From Tetrastigma voinierianum (lineage: Eukaryota > Streptophyta > Magnoliopsida > Vitales > Vitaceae), in the NCBI GenBank assembly GCA_016808115.1, contig JAEQBH010000136.1, forward strand, positions 930,001-994,000: 64,000 nucleotides of DNA. The letters are read 5' to 3'. Under the pieces are notes generated by a model that did not search any database, was not told where the DNA came from, and saw only the letters and a list, made by a program, of their open reading frames with translations. Numbering within the stretch: the first letter of the stretch is position 1; the number at the start of each line of letters is the position of its first letter. Made by a program: the position numbers and the translations under genes. Shown one piece after another: positions 11,296 to 20,822 of the stretch.

Positions 11296-12444
11296 ACTTA
11301 GACCTTGCTGTTCTCCACCTCCATATGAGAAATTCTCATGGTTTCTTAGTGCTAGTGTGTAATGAGTTGGCAAGTTGAGGTTTGGCTTAAAGTTGTAGTT
11401 TATGTTGCCATTGACAAAATGAGACTCCTCAACTTGATAGGGATAACCCTCATGGGCTAGTCCCTCTTTAGCACTACTCTTTTGCTCACTTTCTTCCACT
11501 GCTCTTACTTTATGTGTTGAATGCATTCTTCTTTCTTGGTTTCCTAGTTTGTTCATCAATGCATCAAGTTTGGCTTCTATGGTTGTCATTCTCTTCAGTT
11601 CCATCACCTCACTTCCTTTCCGTTTGCTATTGCTCCCTAAAGTCTCAGATGGAGCTCTGTAGTTGCTTTTTGCTAGATCTTCAATCAATTGTTTTGCCTT
11701 TTCAACACTCTTTCTCTTGAATGCTCTACAATAGGCTTCATCAATTATACCTTTAGAGGTGTAGTTCATAGAGTGATAAAAGATGTCCATCTGAGTGGTC
11801 AAATCTATTCCATGCATTCAGCATCTTTTTAGCAGTTTCTTATATCTCTCACAGGCATTATAGAGACTTTCATCCTCTCTTTATTTAAACACTATGATTT
11901 TCCCTCTCTTTTCTAAAGTGATGGCAAGAGGGAAGAATCTGCTCATGTAAGCCTCCACCAGATCTTCCCAATTGTCCATTGATCCATAAGGCAATGATTC
12001 AAACTAAGTGTGTGCCACATCTCTCAGTGAGAAAGGGAAGAGTTGTAGCTTGATCACTTCAGGTCTCACCCCATTCAGCTTTACTGTATTTGCCATCCTC
12101 ATAAATCTCCCCATATGCTCATTGGGGTCTTCACTAAGATGGCCAGTATATTGATGCTACTGTACCATTGTGATCAAAGGTGGCTTTAATTCAAAGTTGT
12201 TGGCCTCTATAGCAGGTTGTCTCACAGTAGAGTAATCGTCTCTAATGACTGGCCTCCAAAAATCCTCCATAGTCCTTTGCCTCTGAGGCCTTTCTGCTGT
12301 TTCTTTTGCCTGAGTGTTCTGTTGTATTTCTCTTTGCTTTTCCATAACTGATGATTTAGCACTTCGAACTTTCTTCAGATTTCTCAATGTCTTCTCCAAT
12401 TCTGTGTCCAAAGGAAACAATTTTGCCTCTGGTTTTCGATGCAT
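11296..12444 (-). pseudogene. gag: A2 gag, partial
   Basis: ATG at 12444 opens 95 codons (MHRKPEAKLFPLDTELEK...) to an in-frame TAG at 12157-12159. The same frame goes on with capsid sequence (PFSLRDVAHT, then WEDLVEAYMSRFFPLA), interrupted by a few stops. A longer open stretch, 11817-11233, covers the end of the capsid (MHGIDLTTQMDIFYHSMNY) and the linker with LNLPTHYT and NFSYGGG; its last codons after 11296 belong to the neighbouring LTR. This is a retrotransposon gag (capsid) domain. The zinc-knuckle or nucleocapsid part is lost. It is the best-kept gag N-terminus in the window. Confidence 0.75.
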
Positions 12445-12670
12445 GTAATATCTTCCAGAAATGGAAACACACTAAGATCAAATGAAATTAGTCGAAAAAT
12501 AGCTATATCGCTATAAGCTCATAAAACATTTTCGATAGCTTACTCAGCTACTGCAGTTAAAACTATTTTTGTAAATTTTTTGAAATTTTTGATAAAACAA
12601 AGAAAAATGTCAAAATTAGCAATTCTCTCTTTGGTTGGAATATTAATATTTAAATTCTTTTTCATTTTAA

Positions 12671-13002
12671 TCCTCGGCAACGACGCCAAGAACTTGATTA
12701 GACATTTTTTTTAAATGGCTACCAAAGACTAACTAAAATCCTAGGCAATGGCGCCAAAAAGTTGATTAGACCATTTTTCGACACTGCTACTAAAGACTAA
12801 CTAAAGTCCCAGGCAACGACGTCAAAAACTTAATTAACATGACCTTTTGTATATACAAAACTGCTATTGGAAAGTTGTTTAGACTCTCCTGTAGTGGTGC
12901 CAAAAACTTGTTTACATCATTGATTGTTAATGTAGACCATAAAATTGCAACTTATTTCTAACATTACCACCAGGGACTATGCAATCCTCAACAGGAATGC
13001 CA
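12671..13002 (-). repeat. Five tandem PBS-like units (A2)
   Basis: Read on the plus strand, tRNA-Asp 3'-end-like 18-mers start at 12671, 12739, 12807, 12887 and 12985. The first three are exactly 68 bp apart. TCCTCGGCAACGACGCCA (12671) matches tRNA-Asp at 16 of 18 positions, the next two at 15. Each unit also holds a CTGCTACYAAAGACTAACTAAA-like spacer. The unit nearest the LTR (12985) is the most diverged. Confidence 0.75.
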
Positions 13003-14229
13003 AAAACTTGTTGATTGACTAAAGGAAGTGGATTTGTTTAAACTAAAGGAATAATGATTAAATAAAATTCTATAACTATAACAAAAATTCAACATGAATT
13101 GGAATTGAGAGTTCATTGAGTAAAGTTAACATTGGAAAATAGATCAATGTATAATTATCAATTTTTGCGTCATTTTATGCATGGTTCAGCCAATGGTTTG
13201 AGATTTGAACTTGTCAAAGATGCAAGGTAGTATAGTTTGGATTCCTCCATACACTATACATTTCACTAATTAAAGAACCATATTCATTCCAGAAACATGG
13301 ATCTAATCAGTTACTTGTAGAATATAATCCTCTTTGTAAGAACTAGGTATTTTTTATTGTTAGTACTTCACTCCTTGTTCCTAGGAATGAAGAATTCTTG
13401 CCCCCAGGAAAATGCAAGCCTTCTACAATTCTGTTTGGTATCTCATCCTTCGAATTTGAGTAAACTCTCTATCTCCTTGAGTAGATCTATGCTAACACGG
13501 GATCAAGATCAATCCATCAAATAGAGGAGAAACCTTTAATCAATTAAACTGATACATCAACCAACTAATCCTCACTCTAAGAGTAAATTAGTAATATATC
13601 GGAGTAATCTTTTAGAGTTTATTAGTTCCAAAATATTAGTCTAGCATACCCCCAAGTAATTGCTGTATACTCTTAGGAATCTCCATCTCTGTATCACTCA
13701 AAGGGCCTCTTGTAAATTAGAGCAAGATATAGCCTTTTATAGGTACAAACTACTAATATTAAGAACAATTCATTTCAAGAACAACACCAATTAAATAAAT
13801 TCAAGATTTCTAACCATGGCATTCTTTTAATTTGCGTAGAAAATAATAACTAACATCAGTCCATTCCCAGAGGGAGCTCTGTCTTTCAAAACTGTATTAC
13901 AAATAACAATGACTAACTGATTAGGAAAATTCACTGAAATTGCAAGCAAACTGAAATAAATGAACTCTAGAAAATTTCCAAATTCCATTACAATCAAACA
14001 ATAATGAAAACTCAATTTTTATAATGGGCCTAATTCAAAACTTCATCTCAGATCACTGCTCAAATCCAAAGAAAATACTAACTAGAATGTAAGTTGAAAC
14101 TAAATCGACGAAAAGAAATAAAAGAAAAATAAAAATAAAAATAAAAGGAAAAATAATATACAAAGGAGACTCTAACTACCCAGTTGTTCCAGGTTCGGCA
14201 GAAGCTACGCACAGTGCCCTAAGTGCTTC

Positions 14230-14237
14230 TATTTATA
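14230..14237 (-). promoter_or_regulatory. TATA box of the A2 LTR
   Basis: TATAAATA on the minus strand followed by GAAGCACT. It lies about 70 bp after the last palindrome (14309), the standard A-family spacing. Confidence 0.6.
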
Positions 14238-14308
14238 GATTTTCAAATGATGGGCCGCGCTTCGAGGCTTAAATTGTGGATCCCCAAAACTGGCCCAAGT
14301 GATGTCTT

Positions 14309-15725
14309 TGTCGCGACATAGAAAAATTATGTCGTGACATAGCATCTATGTTTGTCCTCTAGCTTTGTTGTGGCCCACAGTGTTATGTCGTGATAGTTTT
14401 TTGTGCCTTTTTCTTGAATTATGTCGCGACATACTTTGAAAATGTCGCGACAGAGCTCGGCTGAATTTGTCTTGTAATTGTCCCGACATAAGTGTCCTTT
14501 TTCACGACTTCTTTTTCATCCCTTGCAGTGTTAATATTTGAATGGTATGTCGTGACATAAAAAGCTTTGTCGCGACAAAGTTTCCTTCTTGCTGCTCTTC
14601 AATTACGTCGCAACATAAAATTTTGTGTCGCAATAGAGTTTCTCAGCCTTCAGCTTTGTTTTATATCATGACATAAGTTTGGAATGTCGCGACATACGTT
14701 AACTCTTTTGCTCTAATTGTGTCGCGGACAGTCTTCAAAAATGTCGCAACATTTTGCAGTTCTCTTTTAGGCGCTTCTCTTCATTTAAGTCGTGACATAG
14801 CTTCTGATTGTCACGACAAAATATTTTCCTTCATTTATTCATTATGTCATGACATAAATTTCTATGTTGTGACAATAAAATTCTATGTCGCGACAGAGTT
14901 CCCTCTTAGCATTATGTTGTGGTTTACATGACATAAAACTTCTCTGTCGCAACATAGCCTTCTTGCTTTGCGATGCTGACTTCTGAACTTTATGTCAGCA
15001 TACTTTGAAAATGTTACAACATATTTCCTGTCTTGATTTTGTCATTTTTTGACATGTTTGTTGCAATATAAAAACCTTTGTCACGATAAACTTAACTTGA
15101 CTTGTCTTTTTAATCTTCCATTTTTTTTCGTGACATAGTTTTGTTATGTCGTGACATAGCTTTGTTAATTTGCCATTTTCTATCGCGAAAAAATTTTGTT
15201 GTGTCGTAACATAGCTTTGTTGTGTCGCGACATTCTTTCTTTCCTCTTCAGTTCTTTATGTCACGACATAGGTTTGAATGTCTTGACAAAACTTTAGTAC
15301 CATTTGCTCTGATCATTGTCACGATAGAGCAAAATAATGTCGCGACATTCTTCTTGCCTTCTATCTTCAATTCTTGTCACAAAAATTCTTTTTATGTCAC
15401 AACATAATTCTGGCACTTCTTCAGGAAATTCTCAGGAAATGTTATGACATAAAAATCCATTGTAGTGACATAGTTTTGTCTTCTGATTTTCATTATGTCT
15501 TAACATTCATTTATTTGTTGCAACATTTCTCCGTCAGTCTTTCTCATATTATGTCGTGACAGTTTTTAAATGTCACGACATACTTTAAACTTCCAACTTG
15601 AGTTCAGCTTTGTCTTTATTGCGACATATCACTGCTTGTTGCGACACTACCCCTGCTGGTTGCCTTGAGCTTTTGTTGCGACATTATGAGATTATGTCAT
15701 GATATTATGAGATTATGTCGCGACA
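14309..15725 (-). repeat. U3 palindrome array (A2 LTR), the longest in the window
   Basis: Dozens of TGTCGCGACA-like sites. In the stretch I measured, starts fall at 14309/14330, 14422/14443, 14479/14499, 14548/14568, 14605/14626, 14664/14685, 14720/14742, 14788/14809 and 14845/14865/14886. Neighbours within a pair are thus 20-22 bp apart, and pairs repeat about every 57-69 bp. Sequence between sites varies freely. Confidence 0.85.
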
Positions 15726-15899
15726 TTTTTGCCTTAGCCAATTTTTTTGCTTTTCTTACTTGATTTGTTTCTTTTACATTTAAAACCTGCAAAGCATAAC
15801 ATTTGTGATTATTCCGTAATTCTGCATTAAAATGAATCATAAACTACTAAAAAATTGCAAGAAAAAAGGACTAAAAATAGATTAGTTTAGGACTCATCA

Positions 15900-16940
15900 G
15901 TCATGTAGCACAATTTGGAGGACACTTTGCAAGAGACAGAACAACCCGGAAACTTCTCCAGTTGGGTTTTTATTGGCCAACTCTATTCAACAACTGTTCC
16001 AAATGGGTGAAGCATTGTGATAGATGTCAGAGAATTTACAACATAAACAAAAGAAATGAAATGCCTTTGCAAGGAATCCTAGTGGTGCGGATTTTTTATG
16101 TATGGGGGATAGACTTAATGGGACCTTTCCCACCCTCATGCTGTGGATTATGTATCCAAATGGGTGGAAGCCATAGCTTGTCCTAGAAATGATGCTAACA
16201 CAGTTCTGGGATTTATTCAAAGAAACATCTTGAGTAGATATGGAGCCCTAAGGACAATCCGGTAGTATTGAGGAAGCCATTTGCAAACAAATTGTTCTTG
16301 AAACTCTTATTGAGATATGGAGTTAGACATGTTATGGGATTGGCTTATCACCCTCAATCAAATGGGCAAAACAAAAATATCGAATAGGGGAGATAAAGAA
16401 TACTAGGGAGAAAACGATGTCTGAGTAGAAAGTGAGGTCGATAAAAATTTAGATGATTCATTGTGAGCTTACAGAACTGCTTATAAAACCCCTATAGGAA
16501 TGTCCCCCTACAGGATAATATTTGGAAAGCCTTGTCATCTACCTCTTGAGCTTGAATATAAGGCTATGTGGGCAATCAAGAAGCTAAATTGTGATTTCCA
16601 AGCTACTAAGGAAAAGAGACTACTTTAGATGAATGAACTGGAAAAGTTGAGAAATGAAGCTTATGGCAATTCCTTGTAAAGATAAGACTAAGAAATGACA
16701 TGATAAGAGAATCGTGAGGAAAAAGTTCAAACTAGGAGAGCTAGTTCTACTGTACAACTCCCAGGCTCAGATAGTTTCCATGAAAGCTAAGGTTTAGATG
16801 GAGTGGTCCTTACACAGTGATTGCAGCAACACCTTTTAGGGCAGTGAAACTGGGAACAAATTTAGGGAATGAATTCAAAGTGAATGGTTAGAGGTTGAAA
16901 CATTACCTTGGAGGAATTCTGAATGAAGAACAGTCCTAGA
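15900..16940 (+). pseudogene. pol: A3 integrase C-terminal two-thirds
   Basis: Opens inside the zinc-binding domain: HVAQFGGHFARDR, then CDRCQR at ~16018-16035 as the CxxC half of the HHCC module. The core begins with WGIDLMGPFP (first catalytic Asp, ~16107). The second Asp region is degraded, and the glutamate region reads GLAYHPQSNGQNKN near 16340-16375, so the catalytic Glu seems lost. A GPY/F-type end (RWSGPYTVIAATPF) is near 16798-16840. There is no chromodomain, which fits Athila/Tat and not chromoviruses. Several stops and frameshifts make it non-functional. Confidence 0.75.
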
Positions 16941-17573
16941 TTAGAAAAGATTGAAAGAACTATTGAAAAGAAAGCAAACAGTAGCAATGTCTAGCTAAAG
17001 ACATAAAACTGAGCAGCTACTTGGGATATAGCCCCAATAAAATTTTTATTGACAACTTGATTTTGTTTGATTTAAGTGTGTTTTGAATAGTTTAGCTGAT
17101 TGAGTGTTATTATTTTATATTATTTGAATCTTATGTTAGTTAAGTTTTTGCTTGATTTTAAGACAATGAAGCTAAAAATATATATGAAATTCAATTGGAA
17201 GCACATCAACCCAAACTCAATGAGGAGAATTGACCACACAAGGGAGTTTATTTCCCTAACTTATTCTTTAAGGATAATGCACATGTTAAGTTTTGGGGAG
17301 TTATTTTTTTTTATTCATAAATTACATAGCAGCTTCAATGTTTCTAATTTTTGATGAATTTTTTTATTTTTATTTTTGAATGATAATTGTTGCAATACTA
17401 AGAATGTTTGTTGAATTGTACTGAGTTGAGAATTGAGCTTATTTAACCATGCTTGAATTGAGATGCTTAGTTCTTGTTAGATTTGTATTCACAAGCATGA
17501 TTTTGAGTGTGTAAGATATATGAATAAATTCTTGGAAAAATAGCGAGAATCGGGAAAAGAAAACTCATCTCAA
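16941..17573 (+). other. A3 post-pol non-coding block
   Basis: Holds a conserved hairpin (TTGGGATATAGCCCCAA, 17021-17037) just after the end of integrase, a purine run at ~17238 (ACACAAGGGAG) and a PPT-like tract TAAGTTTTGGGGAGTT at 17287-17302. The order and rough spacing match A1 and A4. The ORF at 17100-17354 is low-complexity and has no counterpart in the other copies. Confidence 0.55.
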
Positions 17574-17868
17574 TGTCACGACACCATATCAATGTCGCGA
17601 CATCAGTTCCAAAAGTTTTCCATTGTCACGACATCAAAACAATGTCGCGACATCATCTCCAAAAGTTTCCTAGAGTCGTGACATCAAATTTTCAATGTCA
17701 CGACATTCTACACCATGTCGCTGACGGTAGCTAGTGTTGCGACATCAGAAGCGTGTGCGACATGCCAACTTCAATGTCGCGACATTGAGCAAAGACACTT
17801 CAAATTTTTATCAACGTCTCAACATCGACATTCAACGTCGCGACATCGCATCCACAATGTCGTGATAT
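17574..17868 (+). repeat. Internal palindrome array (A3)
   Basis: About fourteen TGTCGCGACA-like sites, with starts at 17574/17593, 17624/17643, 17674/17696, 17716/17735 and 17775, and more decayed ones to 17859. The first pairs form an almost exact 50-bp repeat with 19-22 bp inside each pair. It lies between the post-pol block and ORF3, as in A1 and A4. Confidence 0.85.
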
Positions 17869-17888
17869 CACACTTAGGATAGCCTCCC

Positions 17889-17896
17889 TATTTAAA
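17889..17896 (+). promoter_or_regulatory. Internal TATA-like box upstream of A3 ORF3
   Basis: TATTTAAA occurs 20 bp after the last palindrome and 94 bp before the ORF3 ATG (17990). It is a weaker match than the TATAAATA of A1 and A4 but holds the same place. A run of ten C residues at about 17962 lies in the leader. Confidence 0.45.
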
Positions 17897-17989
17897 GGAT
17901 TAATTAGTGAAAAATTTCAAATCCAAGCCAAATTCAAAAATTTTGAGCCCTAAAGCTTTCACCCCCCCCCCATTTACGAATCATAGAAA

Positions 17990-19388
17990 ATGTCTAGCCT
18001 TAGCTATCCCACCCTAGACTAGGTTGCTGAGAACATTGCGGAGGATGTACTGAGAAAGAGAGCTGCACAACCAAAGACCCAGGAGACTGTTCCTGCAGAA
18101 GAAATTAGGGAAGAAATTGAGGATGTGGAAGGAACTAAAGAAGAAGAAAGAGTATTCTTTATGGAAAAAGGGGGCTGAAGCTTTCTGAAAGTCTCTCACA
18201 AAGAAGGGATTTTTCAAAGAGAGAGGATTTAGGAAACTAGTTTCACCTTTTAAGGAAGAAGTATAGAGAAGGGGCTGGGAGTTATAGTGCCGACACTTAG
18301 AGCTGGGCAGAAGAGCCATGTTGAAGGATTTCTATGCCAATCTGGGCGAGAGAAGAAACTTGACGTGCTATGTTAAGGGGAGATGGGTCCCTTTTGGGGA
18401 AAGAGCCATCTCCCAACTATTTGGACTTAAACAAGGAGGGGCGCACAGTATGGCGACTCACAAAGAGCCACAACCGAGAGAGATCGTGAGAGAGCTCACT
18501 AGTGGTCAAGGGGAATGGTAGAGAATGAAGGCAATCTCAAATGCCTTCCTAAATAGAGGGGACCTTACAAAAATCAACAAGGTATGGTTTTACCTGGTAA
18601 ATTTAGTTATCAAGCCTTCCAAGCATGTCTTAATTGTGATAGGAACGCCCATTACTTTTGTATACGTTGGTCAAAGGCTACTCACTGAATGTGGGGAAAA
18701 TAATCGAAAAGTCTATCTTGGACTATGAACAAGGGAAATTCTTAGGAAATATCCCCCACCCCTCTCTGATCACACTCTTGTGTATCCAAGTGGGAGTGAA
18801 GTTCAACGAAGCAAAAAAGGAAAGGTGCCCTAAGGCCTCACATCTTACTCTTACTAGAGCCCTCAAGGGTCCAATAGAGCGTGAGGAGGGAGAGAGGAGA
18901 AAGAAGACAGGAAAGAGAAAGAGGGAAGAAAGAGAAGAGCGAGGTCGAGCCCTACGGCCATGGGCTGAAGAGAGAGGGGAAACCCCGAGTGAAGGGGGGT
19001 TTAAACCTATTGGCGGCCCGGTGCTCACCTACTTATAGACCCGGGGGGAATGACTGAAAATAGGGCGTGAATGAGGAAAACAGAGAGCTGAAAACGATGA
19101 AAGCAGTCACTCTGAACTACTAACCCTGATGAGAGAAATGAAAAATGAAATGAAAGAAAGGGATGAGCAGCTTAGAGAGGAGCTTAGGTGGAGAGATACT
19201 CTTATGGAAGAGTAAATAAGAAAGAGAGAAGAGACTTTCATAGCAGCCCTCTAACATAGAGATGAAGAATGGAGAGAGGAATTGGCTAACATAGATAGAA
19301 TTGTAAAGGTTGAATTGAGATAGAATTGTAAGATTGAATTTAGGGAGAGGGAGAAGGCCTTTGTGAGTGAGCAATTGAAAAGGGACTG
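17990..19388 (+). pseudogene. A3 ORF3 pseudogene
   Basis: ATG at 17990 (MSSLSYPTLD) runs into TAG at 18020, after which the same frame continues (VAENIAEDVLRKR..., acidic). The conserved core is readable from 18318 (MLKDFYANLGERRNLTCYVK, WVPFGERAISQLFGL) and 18525-18728. A Lys/Arg/Glu-rich stretch follows at ~18880-18960, then a coiled-coil-like charged tail (EMKNEMKERDEQLREEL) near 19135-19190. The family resembles uncharacterised 'putative plant transposon protein' sequences found in plant LTR elements. Function is unknown. Stops and shifts disrupt it. Confidence 0.6.
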
Positions 19389-20652
19389 TTTTTAGTATTA
19401 AATGATGTTTTGGGTTTGAAAATTGGATTGATGTAATCAGTCTTGTTCTTAGATGTGTTGTTCACAAATATCCGATTGTTTTGTACCCCAGAGCTATATA
19501 CGTACTTTCTGATTTTTAGGATCCCTCTTAGTGACACATTGATGGACGACCTAAGAGCAAAGAGCAGTGGCTTAGGGGTACATTGCACTGATAATCATTG
19601 AACTAATGTACTCTAAGTATCACTCTAGTGCATCAAAGGTGATGTTCTAACCCTCAACTATAAGGTTCCCGCTACGGGTGGCCGGTAGAAGTGTGTTCAC
19701 TTGATGGAGCTGACCTAAAAGCGAAAAGCCTTACGTGGCTAAGGTACATTGCAGCGAGTAATCATTGAACTAATGTCACTGCAAGTATCACTGTAGTGCA
19801 TGAGTGATGTTGGCTCCTCCCAGCTATAAAGGTTCCCTTCTAGGTGACAGTAGAAGTGTGTTCACGAGGAATAAGGATCACTTGATGAGAAATCAGTTAA
19901 TCCTTTGAGGTTTCATCTCAATCTAGTAGAATGATCTTGATCATGTGTTAGCTAAGATTCTTATCAAGGATAAAGATATTTTTTATTTGAATTGATGGCT
20001 AAGGAACCAATTACAATGAAAAAGGCTTGTGTTACCCTGTCCATGGGGGCAAGGAGATTTTAGTCCTAAGAAATGGCTATGAAGTACTGGTTTAGGAAAA
20101 ATAGCCAAATTTTAAAGAGGATCAAATCCTAAAAGTAGCTATTTAGACCCATTGACCTGGTTTATGAATATGGTAAGCTAAATAGTGAAATGTGTAGTGT
20201 CAGAAGGTATTCCAAGGCCACACTACTCTCCTCTTGGACAAATCCAGGATTCATATCCTTCACAGTACTTGTTTTTTAACCTACTGCAAACTAATAATTA
20301 TAACACTGATTTTATTCCCAGTGTTATTTATTCCCATTGAAATCTCTTATTCTTTTGTTTAAAACTTTTTCAATTAAAGAAAAATTTATAAAAAGCATTT
20401 TCATTACAATTTTGTTAGATATTTCACAAATTATAGAAAACAGTAGTTCAAATAGTGATTTTCTTGAGTAGTAAGGGTAGTTGACCTTTAGATTTTCTTA
20501 TCAATCTTTATGGGAACGATATCTGGACTTATAATCCACTTTATTACTTGTATGACCTATGCACTTGCAGTGATTTAGACCAAAACAAGTTTTAACTGCA
20601 TAATATTATATACAACAGCAGAAAATAGTTTTTAAATCATATTTGGTCAATC
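19389..20652 (+). repeat. A-family LTR 3' portion (R/U5)
   Basis: Matches the end of the A7 LTR (about 60370-61428): TAGGATCCCTCTTAGTGACAC near 19520, GACCTAAGAGCAAAGAGCAGT near 19550, the GTGTGTTC stretch, and ...ATATCTGGACTTATAATCCACTTTATTACTTG near 20520. A segment of about 130 bp with GTGATGTT and GAAGTGTGTTCAC is duplicated (19620-19705 and 19795-19870). U3 with the array is absent. Confidence 0.65.
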
Positions 20653-20659
20653 AAGTTTT

Positions 20660-20765
20660 TGGCATTACTACTAGGGATTGAATTCAATTCTTGGTAGCAG
20701 TGTTTCAGAATTTAGTATCTCATTAGATTTGGTCTCTAAAAATTTTTTGGCGTTGTTGTCGAGGA
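20660..20765 (+). repeat. Two tandem PBS-like units after the A3 LTR end
   Basis: TGGCATTACTACTAGGGA at 20660-20677 and TGGCGTTGTTGTCGAGGA at 20748-20765, 88 bp apart. Both are preceded by AAGTTTTT or AATTTTTT and followed by TTGGTAGCAGTGTT or TTAGTAGCAGTGTT, the conserved unit end. The second copy differs from the tRNA-Asp complement at three positions. Confidence 0.7.
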
Positions 20766-20822
20766 TTAAAACTAATCCTTAGTAGCAGTGTTAGAAATGA
20801 GTTGAACATATTGTCTGGTCCT

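Larger units (their letters stand above)
11296..15899 (-). mobile_element. A2: 5' part of an Athila-like element
   Basis: Minus strand: LTR (15899 to 13012), five tandem PBS-like units, and gag from 12444 to 11296, where it is cut off by the chromovirus-type LTR. Protease, pol and the 3' half are missing. At 15899/15900 the LTR start (TGATGAG on the minus strand) abuts integrase sequence of A3, which indicates insertion into that element. No matching left boundary survives, so a target duplication cannot be checked. Confidence 0.7.
13012..15899 (-). repeat. A2 5' LTR
   Basis: About 2.9 kb, read on the minus strand from TGATGAGTCC (15899) to ...TCA (13012). It holds the palindrome array, a TATA box at 14230-14237, then R/U5 with the CCCTCTGGGAATGG segment also seen in A4. 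The ORFs here (14719, 15222, 15374 +) run through palindrome repeats and are not genes. Confidence 0.7.
15900..20822 (+). mobile_element. A3: 3' half of an Athila-like element joined to an LTR end and PBS
   Basis: Plus strand: integrase from within its zinc-binding region (15900), post-pol block, internal array, ORF3 (17990-19388), then abruptly LTR U5-type sequence (from about 19390) followed by two PBS-like units and leader up to 20822. The left side is cut by A2. The missing 3' non-coding region and U3 point to an internal deletion. A PBS after the LTR means this LTR was also the 5' LTR of something downstream. Confidence 0.6.

Noticed and set aside
14719..15559. ORFs rich in MSRH, VATF or CRDI motifs across all palindrome arrays
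   Set aside because: They are translations of TGTCGCGACA in different frames (for example ATGTCGCGACAT gives MSRH) and do not persist between copies.
16340..16380. Functional integrase in A3
   Set aside because: The segment that should hold the catalytic glutamate reads NGQNKN and stops follow; the N-terminal part is missing.
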